From: an uncultured Oscillospiraceae bacterium | Lineage (GTDB): Bacteria; Bacillota_A; Clostridia; Oscillospirales; Oscillospiraceae | DNA length: 13,030 nt | Direction: 5' to 3' | NCBI GenBank assembly: GCA_910584605.1 | Contig: CAJUAW010000050.1 | Coordinates: forward strand, 4,820 to 17,849 | Shown: one piece after another, positions 1 to 6,113 of the stretch | Layout: each line of letters starts with the position of its first letter | Position numbering within the stretch: position 1 is the first letter of the stretch | Notes under the pieces: generated by a model | Seen by the model: only the letters and a program-made list of their open reading frames with translations | What the model was told of the DNA's origin: nothing | Databases searched by the model: none | Translations under genes and position numbers: made by a program

Positions 1-1
1 G

Positions 2-37
2 CAGCTCTTTGCCGACACCCCGGACATTTTTAATTAA
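2..37 (+). CDS. possible C-terminal end of an upstream gene (partial)
   Basis: The second forward frame reads QLFADTPDIFN followed by TAA at 35-37. This looks like a protein C-terminus and ends 14 nt before the next start codon, as expected for an operon partner. Only 11 residues are visible, a second frame also stops nearby (TAA at 31-33), and no family can be named. It is an inference from spacing and composition only. Confidence 0.3.
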   Translation, partial: QLFADTPDIFN

Positions 38-51
38 AGAGGAGAACACAC

Positions 52-420
52 ATGAATCACATGGAAAAGGCCCGGGCGCTCCGGGCGCGTACCGACGTAC
101 ATTTCAACTGCTGCCAGTCCGTTCTGGCGGCCTTCGCGGAGGACATGGGCCTCACCGAGGAGCAGGCGTATAACCTGGGGGCCAACTTCGGCTCCGGGAT
201 GCGCTGCGGCGCGGTCTGCGGCGCGCTCACCGGGGCCCTGATGGTATTGGGCATGACCAACTATCCCCCGGAGCAGGCGGACGCCCTCCGGAAAAAGTTC
301 CTGGCCGACCACGGGGAGATCAACTGCGCCGCCCTGCTGAAAAAGTCCCACGAGGCGGGCATCCCCAGAAAAGAGCACTGTGACGGCCTGGTCTTCGAGA
401 TGGTGGAGGCGCTGGACTGA
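52..420 (+). CDS. C_GCAxxG_C_C family small redox-type protein
   Basis: This 122-residue protein has the cysteine pattern of the C_GCAxxG_C_C family (putative redox-active protein). It has a Cys-Cys pair at residues 20-21, the core GSGMRCGAVCGALTGA at 47-62 with Cys52 and Cys56, then Cys92 and Cys110. Family members are small soluble proteins thought to hold a metal or use redox cysteines; no reaction is established. There is no signal peptide or membrane segment. ATG at 52 is preferred over the in-frame ATG at 61 because AAAGAGGAG (37-44) lies 7 nt upstream of it. The gene may be co-transcribed with whatever ends at 37. It is followed after 4 nt by a long perfect hairpin. Full length for the family, with no sign of damage. 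Confidence 0.85.
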   Translation: MNHMEKARALRARTDVHFNCCQSVLAAFAEDMGLTEEQAYNLGANFGSGMRCGAVCGALTGALMVLGMTNYPPEQADALRKKFLADHGEINCAALLKKSHEAGIPRKEHCDGLVFEMVEALD

Positions 421-424
421 GCAA

Positions 425-465
425 CACCAAACAGGGACACCCCTGCGGGGTGTCCCTGTTTGGTG
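425..465. terminator. perfect 19-bp hairpin after the Cys-rich gene, without a T-tract
   Basis: Left arm 425-443 (CACCAAACAGGGACACCCC) is perfectly complementary to 447-465 with a 3-nt loop TGC. It begins 4 nt after the stop codon at 420, the usual place for a terminator. However, neither strand shows a run of T after the stem: the plus strand continues ATCTGGAAGG and the minus strand TTGCTCAG. It may be a terminator that depends on stem strength, an RNA-stabilising hairpin, or one end of a larger repeat unit. Confidence 0.55.
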
Positions 466-469
466 ATCT

Positions 470-622
470 GGAAGGATGGATGAAAAAGGAATGATGGAGT
501 CAAAGGCCAAAAACTGGTTGGGACCGCCGGCAAGAGCGGCAGCCGGCGTCTCGCGGGATTTTAAGCCCCTGCTCTGTCCAAGACTTTACCACTCTGCTTG
601 AAGAATTGCCATCCCCAAATCC
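470..622 (-). ncRNA. candidate structured RNA or dispersed intergenic repeat, minus strand
   Basis: The space between 421 and 736 has no convincing gene. On the minus strand a TATAAT (628-623) is followed about 8 nt on by a G-rich start, then by locally paired sequence. The elements are a tRNA-like stretch GCAGAGTGGTAAAG (597-584), a loop CTTAAAA flanked by GGGG and TCCC (569-555), and a 7-bp stem CGCCGGC/GCCGGCG (548-542 with 531-525) around a 10-nt loop. The -35 region is poor. The anticodon-like loop resembles tRNA-Leu(UAA), but no T-arm or CCA end follows, so it is not a functional tRNA. It could be a small RNA, a tRNA remnant, or a copy of a genome-wide intergenic repeat; I cannot tell which. 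The piece 623-736 holds only AT-rich sequence and the mutY ribosome site. Confidence 0.3.
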
Positions 623-736
623 ATTATATAACACATTAGCATTTAGTTATTCTTTCGGGCGATTACCGATCAAAGAAACGCAGGGCTGGACCGTTGTGGG
701 ATTTGATCAAAGCCCCCAGAGAAAGGAGCCGTTTTT

Positions 737-1783
737 TTGGACGAACTGCATCAGCTCCCCATCCCGCTGCTGGTCTGGTACCGGGAGAAGGCCAGAGTGC
801 TCCCCTGGCGCAGCGACCCAACCCCCTATCACGTGTGGGTATCGGAGATCATGCTCCAGCAGACCCGGGTAGCGGCGGTGCTGGACTATTACCGCCGCTT
901 TTTGGAGGCGGCCCCCGATGTGGCCGCCCTGGCCGCCCTGTCCCAGGATCAGCTGATGAAGCTCTGGCAGGGACTGGGCTACTACAGCCGGGCCAGAAAT
1001 CTGCAAAAAGCGGCAGAACAGATCATGAATGATCACGGCGGAGTATTCCCAAATACTTATGAGGAGATCCGGGCTCTGGCCGGGGTGGGGGATTATACCG
1101 CCGGAGCCGTCGGTTCCATCGCCTTTGGCCTGCCCGTCCCGGCGGTGGACGGCAATGTCCTCCGGGTGACCGCCCGGATCACCGGCGACAGCGGCGACAT
1201 CGCCACCCCTGCCATGAAGAAAAAGGTGACCCAGGCCCTGGCGGAGGTCATCCCGCTGGAGGCTCCGGGGGACTTCAACCAGGCCATGATGGAGCTGGGG
1301 GCCACCGTCTGCCTGCCCAACGGGGCGCCCCTGTGCGAGCGGTGTCCGGCGGCGGGGTTCTGCCGCGCCTTCCAGGAGGGCCGGACCGGGGAGCTGCCAG
1401 TCAAGGCGGCCAAAAAAGCCCGGCGGGTGGAGATGCGCACCGTCTACCTCCTCTTTTACCGGGACTGCGTGGCTCTGCGCCGCCGCCCGGACCGGGGGCT
1501 GCTGGCGGGACTGTGGGAGTACCCCAATGAGCTGGATGGCGGCACAGACTGGCTGGCCCGGTGGGGGCTGTCTGCTCCGCCGCTGACGAAGGTGGGGACC
1601 GGAAAGCACATCTTTTCTCATGTGGAGTGGCACATGACTGCGCTGGCCGGGGAGCTGGACCGCCCGGACCTCCCCGACGGTTGGGTGTGGGCGGACCGGA
1701 CCGCTCTGCGGGATGTGTATGCCGTCCCGAATGCCTTCCAGAGCTTTGCCCGGCTGGTGGCGGACCGGCTGGGGCACTTTTGA
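737..1783 (+). CDS. mutY: A/G-specific adenine DNA glycosylase
   Basis: MutY removes adenine mispaired with 8-oxoguanine or guanine in base excision repair. The 348-residue protein has the expected order: HhH-GPD domain with catalytic Glu37 (SEIMLQQTR, 36-44), helix-hairpin-helix LAGVGDYTAG (114-123), and the catalytic Asp138 in VDGN. The [4Fe-4S] cysteines are 192, 200, 203 and 209. A C-terminal NUDIX-like 8-oxoG recognition domain follows (about 230-345, including FSHVEW). The first cluster spacing is C-x7-C rather than the C-x6-C of E. coli MutY. The start is TTG at 737, with AAAGGAG (722-728) 8 nt upstream; no ATG gives a better start, and residue numbering matches E. coli at Glu37 and Asp138. 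It is followed after 13 nt by the radical SAM gene, so the two probably form an operon. Confidence 0.95.
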   Translation: MDELHQLPIPLLVWYREKARVLPWRSDPTPYHVWVSEIMLQQTRVAAVLDYYRRFLEAAPDVAALAALSQDQLMKLWQGLGYYSRARNLQKAAEQIMNDHGGVFPNTYEEIRALAGVGDYTAGAVGSIAFGLPVPAVDGNVLRVTARITGDSGDIATPAMKKKVTQALAEVIPLEAPGDFNQAMMELGATVCLPNGAPLCERCPAAGFCRAFQEGRTGELPVKAAKKARRVEMRTVYLLFYRDCVALRRRPDRGLLAGLWEYPNELDGGTDWLARWGLSAPPLTKVGTGKHIFSHVEWHMTALAGELDRPDLPDGWVWADRTALRDVYAVPNAFQSFARLVADRLGHF

Positions 1784-1796
1784 GAGGGGGCGCGCT

Positions 1797-2675
1797 ATGA
1801 TCTGCCGTCTGTGCCCGCGGCGCTGCGGAGCTTTGCGCACCGGGTCCGAGGGGAATGGGTACTGCCGCATGCCCGCCGTCCCCGTCCTGGCCCGGGCGGC
1901 CCTGCACCACTGGGAGGAGCCGCCCATCTCCGGCGCCCAAGGGTCGGGGACCATCTTCTTTTCCGGCTGTTCCCTGGGCTGCGTCTTCTGCCAGAATGAG
2001 AGGATCAGCCATCAGGATTTTGGAAAAGCGGTTTCCATGGAGCGGCTGCGCACCATCTGTGAGGAGCTGATCACCCAGGGGGCCCATAACCTCAACTTCG
2101 TAAACCCCACCCACTACGCCCATGTGCTGTCCGCCCTGCTGGAGGGGTGGCGGCCCCCTGTCCCCGTTGTATTCAACACTGGGGGATATGACAGGGTGGA
2201 TACCCTCCGGGGGCTGGAGGGGAAGGTGGACATCTACCTCCCCGACCTGAAGTATCTGGACCCCGCCGCCGCCCGGCGCTGTTCCGCCGCGCCCGACTAT
2301 CCGGAGGCGGCTGTGGCTGCCATCCGGGAGATGGTCCGCCAGACCGGTCCCTGCCAATGGGATGAAAACGGCCTGTTATTAAAGGGGACGATCATACGCC
2401 ATTTGATCCTCCCTGGCCAGGTGGGACAGGCTAAGGCCGTGATGGACTGGGTGTCCGGGGAGTTTGCGCCGGGGACGGTGCTGTTCTCCCTCATGAGCCA
2501 GTACACCCCCTGGGGGGACCTGTCCGCGCTCCCAGAGCTGGACCGCCGCCTGCGTCCCGGTGAGATCCGCGCCGCCCAGGAGTACATGCAGAACCTGGGC
2601 CTGGCCGGCTTCACCCAGGAGCGAACCAGCGCGAAGGAGGAGTACACCCCGCCCTTCGATCTGACAGGAATTTGA
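1797..2675 (+). CDS. PflX-type radical SAM protein (COG1313-like)
   Basis: A 292-residue radical SAM enzyme. The cluster motif CSLGCVFC (Cys58, Cys62, Cys65) is the CxxxCxxC type that binds the SAM-cleaving [4Fe-4S]. The preceding stretch WEEPPISG (39-46) and GSGTIFFSGC (49-58) is typical of the PflX group, relatives of pyruvate formate-lyase activase with no established substrate. N-terminal Cys3, Cys6, Cys10 and Cys23 could bind a second metal site; this is an inference. ATG at 1797 is chosen because GAGAGGGGG (1782-1790) lies just upstream; longer in-frame starts fall inside mutY. The mutY stop is 13 nt away. No pyruvate formate-lyase gene is nearby, so calling it a Pfl activase would be unsupported. 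No terminator is evident directly after it before the XRE promoter. Confidence 0.88.
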   Translation: MICRLCPRRCGALRTGSEGNGYCRMPAVPVLARAALHHWEEPPISGAQGSGTIFFSGCSLGCVFCQNERISHQDFGKAVSMERLRTICEELITQGAHNLNFVNPTHYAHVLSALLEGWRPPVPVVFNTGGYDRVDTLRGLEGKVDIYLPDLKYLDPAAARRCSAAPDYPEAAVAAIREMVRQTGPCQWDENGLLLKGTIIRHLILPGQVGQAKAVMDWVSGEFAPGTVLFSLMSQYTPWGDLSALPELDRRLRPGEIRAAQEYMQNLGLAGFTQERTSAKEEYTPPFDLTGI

Positions 2676-2697
2676 GGAAAATGTCGGGATGCAACCA

Positions 2698-2744
2698 ATA
2701 GTTGCCGGATAGTTGGTAGATTTTTGCTCAAGATTCGGTATACT
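2698..2744 (+). promoter_or_regulatory. promoter and possible operator of the XRE regulator gene
   Basis: TATACT at 2739-2744 is a good -10 box, but no good -35 lies 16-18 nt upstream. Instead the heptamer ATAGTTG occurs at 2698-2704 and again at 2709-2715. The 11-bp spacing, about one helical turn, places both on the same face of the DNA across the expected -35 zone. ACCAA and TTGGT also form an inverted pair around this region. This suggests a regulator-bound promoter, perhaps autoregulated; that is inference. Confidence 0.45.
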
Positions 2745-2763
2745 GACCTCAGAGGTGATTCAT

Positions 2764-3375
2764 ATGACATTAGGCGAAACAATCAAAGAACAGCGGACCG
2801 TACATGGATTGTCCCAGGAGACGCTGGCAGAGGCAATGGGGGTCAGCCGGCAGGCCGTCACGAAGTGGGAGGCGGGCCAGTCCGCCCCCAGCTCGGAAAA
2901 GCTCATTGCCCTGGCCAAGCTGTTTCATATCTCTCTGGACGAGCTGATCGGAAATGAGGCGGCCTCCAGCCAAGCGCCCCAGGGGAAAAAGCCCAACCCC
3001 ATTTTGCGGACTAACCTGACAAGGATCGCGATCACGCTCCATGCCGCCTTTGGGTATGCCACCGCGCAGCATCTCTGGATGGCAAGGCGGGTTTTCTATC
3101 GTTCGGACATTATGGCGCCAACCATTTTTTCCGGTGTCTGCCTGGTTCTGTGCTCCATATGGATGGCCTCCAATCATCGGTTTGAACCGGACATGCAGCA
3201 GCGGAAGAAAAATACGAAGATCGAATTGCTGTACTGCATGGTGCAGCTGGGCATTGCGTATCTCATCATTTATTCCGGAATCGGTCTGATCGGGGCGATA
3301 CTGATGATGGTCACAGTGTTTGTCTACATCGTCACTATCAATCCCAAGTACATGAACCGGAAGCTGACAAAATAA
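2764..3375 (+). CDS. XRE-family HTH regulator with C-terminal membrane segments
   Basis: A 203-residue protein. Residues 3-62 form a Cro/CI-type helix-turn-helix with the typical core LSQETLAEAMGVSRQAVTKWE (16-36). A polar linker follows (about 64-80). The rest is hydrophobic, with likely membrane segments near 116-136, 154-172 and 173-193 and a possible weaker one at 86-105, ending in a basic tail KYMNRKLTK. Such HTH-membrane proteins are common in Firmicutes, and their signals are mostly unknown. The ATG at 2764 has AGAGGTGA (2751-2758) 5 nt upstream. The gene has its own promoter and terminator and stands alone. Its G+C is lower than its neighbours: hand counts give 55% at 3001-3060 and 52% at 3241-3300, against 68% at 1261-1320 in mutY. 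This hints at later acquisition. Confidence 0.85.
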   Translation: MTLGETIKEQRTVHGLSQETLAEAMGVSRQAVTKWEAGQSAPSSEKLIALAKLFHISLDELIGNEAASSQAPQGKKPNPILRTNLTRIAITLHAAFGYATAQHLWMARRVFYRSDIMAPTIFSGVCLVLCSIWMASNHRFEPDMQQRKKNTKIELLYCMVQLGIAYLIIYSGIGLIGAILMMVTVFVYIVTINPKYMNRKLTK

Positions 3376-3407
3376 AAAAAGCCTGACGCAGCCGCGTCAG
3401 GCTTTTT
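3376..3407. terminator. bidirectional intrinsic terminator between XRE gene and rlmH
   Basis: Stem GCCTGACGC (3381-3389) pairs perfectly with GCGTCAGGC (3394-3402) around the loop AGCC. TTTTT follows on the plus strand (3403-3407) and a run of A precedes it (3374-3380), so it reads as a terminator in both directions. It can end both the XRE transcript and the convergent murA-walJ-rlmH transcript. Confidence 0.9.
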
Positions 3408-3413
3408 CCTTAT

Positions 3414-3429
3414 ATGAGCCAGTACACCC
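3414..3429 (+). repeat. 16-nt exact direct copy of pflX sequence
   Basis: The 16 bases ATGAGCCAGTACACCC at 3414-3429 are identical to 2493-2508 inside the PflX-type gene, where they encode MSQYTP. The copy lies in the short spacer between the terminator and rlmH. It may be a remnant of a duplicated pflX 3' region or a recombination scar. A chance match of this length in 13 kb is unlikely but possible. Confidence 0.5.
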
Positions 3430-3463
3430 AGCGCCTCGATACGTCAGCGATCCTCCTGAACAT

Positions 3464-3943
3464 TTATTTGTGGTAGGACGACCCCTCGTTGATTTTGAAG
3501 GCCCGGTAAATCTGCTCCAGCAGCATGACCCGGGCCAGGTGGTGGGGGAACGTCATGGGGGACATGGACAGCTGGACGCTGGCCTCCGCCTTGATGGAGG
3601 GGTGCAGGCCGTAGCTGCCGCCGATGAGAAAGACCAGGTGCTTGTCCTGGCTCCCCTGGGCGGGGATCATCCGGGCCATCTCCTCGCTGGAGCGCATCCG
3701 GCCCTCCACGCACAGGGCGGCGACCCGGGCGCTGGGCGGAATTTTTTGCCGGATGGCGTCTCCCTCCTTGGCCAGGGCGTTGGTGATCTCCCCCAGAGTG
3801 GGGGCCTTGGACAGCTTGACCTCCGGGATCTCGACCAAGGTCAATTTGCAGTAGGCGGACAGCCGCTTGATGTACTCGGCGCAGGCGTCCTTGTAGAATG
3901 GTTCCTTCAGCTTGCCCACGCAGATCAGATAGACGCTCAGCAT
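3464..3943 (-). CDS. rlmH: 23S rRNA (pseudouridine1915-N3)-methyltransferase
   Basis: RlmH methylates N3 of pseudouridine 1915 in helix 69 of 23S rRNA, using SAM, on assembled 70S ribosomes. The 159-residue protein is the normal length for this SPOUT-fold family. The SAM-binding knot motifs are present: LVFLIGGSYGLHP (103-115) and LSMSPMTFPHHLAR (125-138). The family-typical C-terminus is INEGSSYHK (151-159). The ATG at 3943 overlaps the end of walJ by 7 nt, so the two are likely translationally coupled. GGAAAGG lies upstream on the minus strand as a ribosome site. It is the last gene of the murA-walJ-rlmH operon and ends near the shared terminator at 3381-3402. walJ next to rlmH is a conserved pairing in Firmicutes. 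Confidence 0.97.
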   Translation of the reverse strand: MLSVYLICVGKLKEPFYKDACAEYIKRLSAYCKLTLVEIPEVKLSKAPTLGEITNALAKEGDAIRQKIPPSARVAALCVEGRMRSSEEMARMIPAQGSQDKHLVFLIGGSYGLHPSIKAEASVQLSMSPMTFPHHLARVMLLEQIYRAFKINEGSSYHK

Positions 3944-4752
3944 ACCGCCGCCGCCTTTCCCAGGGAGACGGTGGGCCCCAGGCGGCTGGCGGGGGCTGTG
4001 GACAGGGCGATGTCCCGCTCCGGATCGCAGCCCATGGCCATCAGCCGCAGGGCCGCCGCCTTATAGGCCCGGACGGGGGTGTTGTTGGTCTGGGACAGAT
4101 GGGCCAGAATCACCTGTTTGGCGCCCGTCTCCACGGCAAAGGCGGCCAGCTCCGCCCCCGCCTCGTTGGACAGATGGCCGCAGTCCCCCAATATGCGCCG
4201 CTTTAAGTAGTAGGGGTAGGGGCCGGAGCGGACCCAGTCCTCGTCGTGGTTGGCCTCACACACCAGCAGGTCGCAGCCCTCCACCGCCCGGCGGACCTCC
4301 TCGGTGACATGGCCCAGGTCGGTGCACAGCACCATGCGCACGCCGTCCCCGGCGATGGAGTAGCCCACGCTGTCCGCCGCGTCGTGGGGGGTGGGGAAGG
4401 ACTCCACCCACAGGGAGCCGATCTGCATCCCGGTCCCCGCCTCCTGCTCCCGCATCTGTTCCCGGACCGGATCGCACTGGTTCCTGCGGTACCACTCCTG
4501 GCAGGTGGCGCTGGTGGCGTAGATGGGCACGCCCGCCTTTTTGGACAGTACCCGCAGGCCGGACACGTGGTCGCTGTGTTCGTGGGTGAGCAGGATGGCG
4601 GACAGCTGGTGTGGGGCCGTTCCCAGCGCGTTCAGTCCGGCGGTGATCTGCTTGGCTGAGATCCCCGCGTCCAGCAGGATGTGGGTGTCCCCGCAGGACA
4701 CCAGAGCGGCGTTGCCGGTGGAGCTGCTGGCAAGGGTGGTAAAGGTCAGCAA
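3937..4752 (-). CDS. walJ: WalJ/YycJ-type metallo-beta-lactamase-fold hydrolase
   Basis: A 271-residue metallo-beta-lactamase-fold protein of the YycJ/WalJ group, predicted to be a Zn- or Mn-dependent nuclease/phosphodiesterase linked to cell-wall and replication control in Bacillus and Streptococcus. The opening TFTTLASSSTGNA (3-15) is typical. Metal ligands are visible: THEHSDH (56-62), His123, Asp145 and His218. The start is taken as TTG at 4752, because AGAGGAGAG (4767-4759) lies 6 nt upstream; a TTG 18 nt further upstream would put the ribosome site inside the gene. The gene follows murA by 65 nt and overlaps rlmH. The walRK two-component genes usually linked to it are not in this window. 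Confidence 0.9.
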   Translation of the reverse strand: MLTFTTLASSSTGNAALVSCGDTHILLDAGISAKQITAGLNALGTAPHQLSAILLTHEHSDHVSGLRVLSKKAGVPIYATSATCQEWYRRNQCDPVREQMREQEAGTGMQIGSLWVESFPTPHDAADSVGYSIAGDGVRMVLCTDLGHVTEEVRRAVEGCDLLVCEANHDEDWVRSGPYPYYLKRRILGDCGHLSNEAGAELAAFAVETGAKQVILAHLSQTNNTPVRAYKAAALRLMAMGCDPERDIALSTAPASRLGPTVSLGKAAAVC

Positions 4753-4781
4753 ATCAGTCTCTCCTCTCAAGTGGAAAACGA

Positions 4782-4796
4782 GCGGCCAGAGGCCGC
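4782..4796 (-). promoter_or_regulatory. small GC hairpin between murA and walJ (possible attenuator)
   Basis: GCGGCC and GGCCGC form a perfect 6-bp stem with a 3-nt loop in the 65-nt murA-walJ spacer. On the minus strand it is followed by TCGTTTTCC, a weak T-rich tail. It may be a partial terminator that lowers walJ-rlmH expression relative to murA, or simply an intercistronic hairpin. Confidence 0.35.
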
Positions 4797-4817
4797 CCGT
4801 CCATCTGTCGCTTCGGT

Positions 4818-6113
4818 TTATCCCACCTGGGACTGCCCCTCCTCGCCGGGGACATGCACGATCCGGATGTCCGCCCCCACGGCGGCCAGCTTTTCCACGA
4901 TGGTCTCGTAGCCCCGCTCAATGTGGTGGATGCCATCGATCTCGGTGACCCCCTGGGCGGCCAGGCCGGCAATGATCATGGCGGCCCCGGCCCGCAGGTC
5001 GCAGGCGTGGACCGGCGCGCCGGTCAGGTGGTCCACCCCCTCGATGACGGCCACCTTGCCGTCCACCTGGATGCGGGCCCCCATGCGGCGGAACTCGTCC
5101 ACATAGCGGTAGCGGTTGTCCCACACTCCCTCGGTAAGGACGCTGGTGCCCTGAGACACGCACAGGGCGGCGGCAATCTGAGGCTGCATGTCGGTGGGGA
5201 AGCCGGGGTAGGGCATGGTCTTCACATTCACCCGGCCCATGGGACCGGTGCGGCGCAGACGGACGGCGTCGTCCAGCTCCTCCACGTCCACCCCCATCTC
5301 CACCAGCTTGGCGGTGATGCAGTCCAGGTGTTTGGGAATCACATTCTGGATGAGCACGTCTCCTCCGGCTGCAGCCACGGCGGCCATATAGGTGCCCGCC
5401 TCGATCTGGTCGGGGATGATGGAGTAGGAGCCGCCCTGCAGCCGGTTTACCCCCCGGATCTTGATGACGTCGGTGCCGGCCCCCCGGATGTCCGCCCCCA
5501 TGGAGTTCAAAAAGTTGGCCAGATCCACGATATGGGGCTCCTTGGCGGCGTTTTCAATGACGGTCCGGCCCTGGGCCAAGGTGGCGGCCAGCATGATGTT
5601 CATGGTGGCCCCTACCGATACGATATCCAGATAAACCTGCCCCCCGGACAGGCGGGCGCCGTTGGGCACCCGGGCGTAGATCAGGCCGTTGCGGACCTCC
5701 ACCTCAGCGCCCATGGCCACAAAGCCCTTGATATGCTGGTCTACGGGCCGTCCGCCCAGGTCGCAGCCGCCGGGCAGGGGGACCTCCGCCCAGCCGAACC
5801 GGCTGAGCAGCGCGCCCACCAGATAGTAGCTGGCGCGAATCTTCCGGGCCAGCTCATAGGGGACCTGACGGTTGCGGATATGAGAGCAGTCCACCTCCAG
5901 GGTGGTGCGGTTGATCATGCGCACATCGGCGCCCAGCTCGCGAAGGATTTGAAGGATCAGCGTGACGTCGCTGATCTGAGGAACGTTTTCGATGCGGCAG
6001 ACGCCATCCACCAGCAGAGCGGCGGGAATGATGGCCACCGCGGCGTTTTTTGCTCCGCTGATGTGGATGGTTCCGTGGAGGGGATTTCCCCCGTGAATCA
6101 GATACTTGGTCAA
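4818..6113 (-). CDS. murA: UDP-N-acetylglucosamine 1-carboxyvinyltransferase
   Basis: MurA transfers enolpyruvate from PEP to UDP-GlcNAc, the first committed step of peptidoglycan synthesis, in the cytoplasm. From the TTG start at 6113 the protein has 431 residues, close to the usual ~420. The key residues are present: Lys22-Asn23 (SGAKNAAV), the active-site Cys117 in LPGGCDLG (the fosfomycin target, so no Cys-to-Asp resistance variant), Asp308 in GFPTDMQPQ, and Arg374 and Arg400. The start is chosen because AAAGAGGG (6130-6123) lies 9 nt upstream and TKYLIHGG is where MurA proteins normally begin; upstream ATGs would add a tail with no ribosome site. Clostridia often carry two MurA paralogues, and I cannot say which one this is. 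It heads an operon with walJ and rlmH. Confidence 0.96.
   Translation of the reverse strand: MTKYLIHGGNPLHGTIHISGAKNAAVAIIPAALLVDGVCRIENVPQISDVTLILQILRELGADVRMINRTTLEVDCSHIRNRQVPYELARKIRASYYLVGALLSRFGWAEVPLPGGCDLGGRPVDQHIKGFVAMGAEVEVRNGLIYARVPNGARLSGGQVYLDIVSVGATMNIMLAATLAQGRTVIENAAKEPHIVDLANFLNSMGADIRGAGTDVIKIRGVNRLQGGSYSIIPDQIEAGTYMAAVAAAGGDVLIQNVIPKHLDCITAKLVEMGVDVEELDDAVRLRRTGPMGRVNVKTMPYPGFPTDMQPQIAAALCVSQGTSVLTEGVWDNRYRYVDEFRRMGARIQVDGKVAVIEGVDHLTGAPVHACDLRAGAAMIIAGLAAQGVTEIDGIHHIERGYETIVEKLAAVGADIRIVHVPGEEGQSQVG

Noticed and set aside
34..510. A 158-codon minus-strand reading frame over the Cys-rich gene and the hairpin
   Set aside because: It is antisense to a gene with family motifs and a ribosome site, passes through the hairpin, and has no recognisable domain.
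515..530. T-box-like GGGACCGCC motif on the plus strand upstream of mutY
   Set aside because: It lacks the conserved AGGGTGGNACCGCG core, and mutY is not a T-box-regulated gene.
530..605. A tRNA-Leu(UAA) gene on the minus strand
   Set aside because: The D-arm-like and CTTAAAA anticodon-like parts are followed by no T-loop (TTCRANNC), no matching acceptor stem and no CCA, and the anticodon stem is imperfect.
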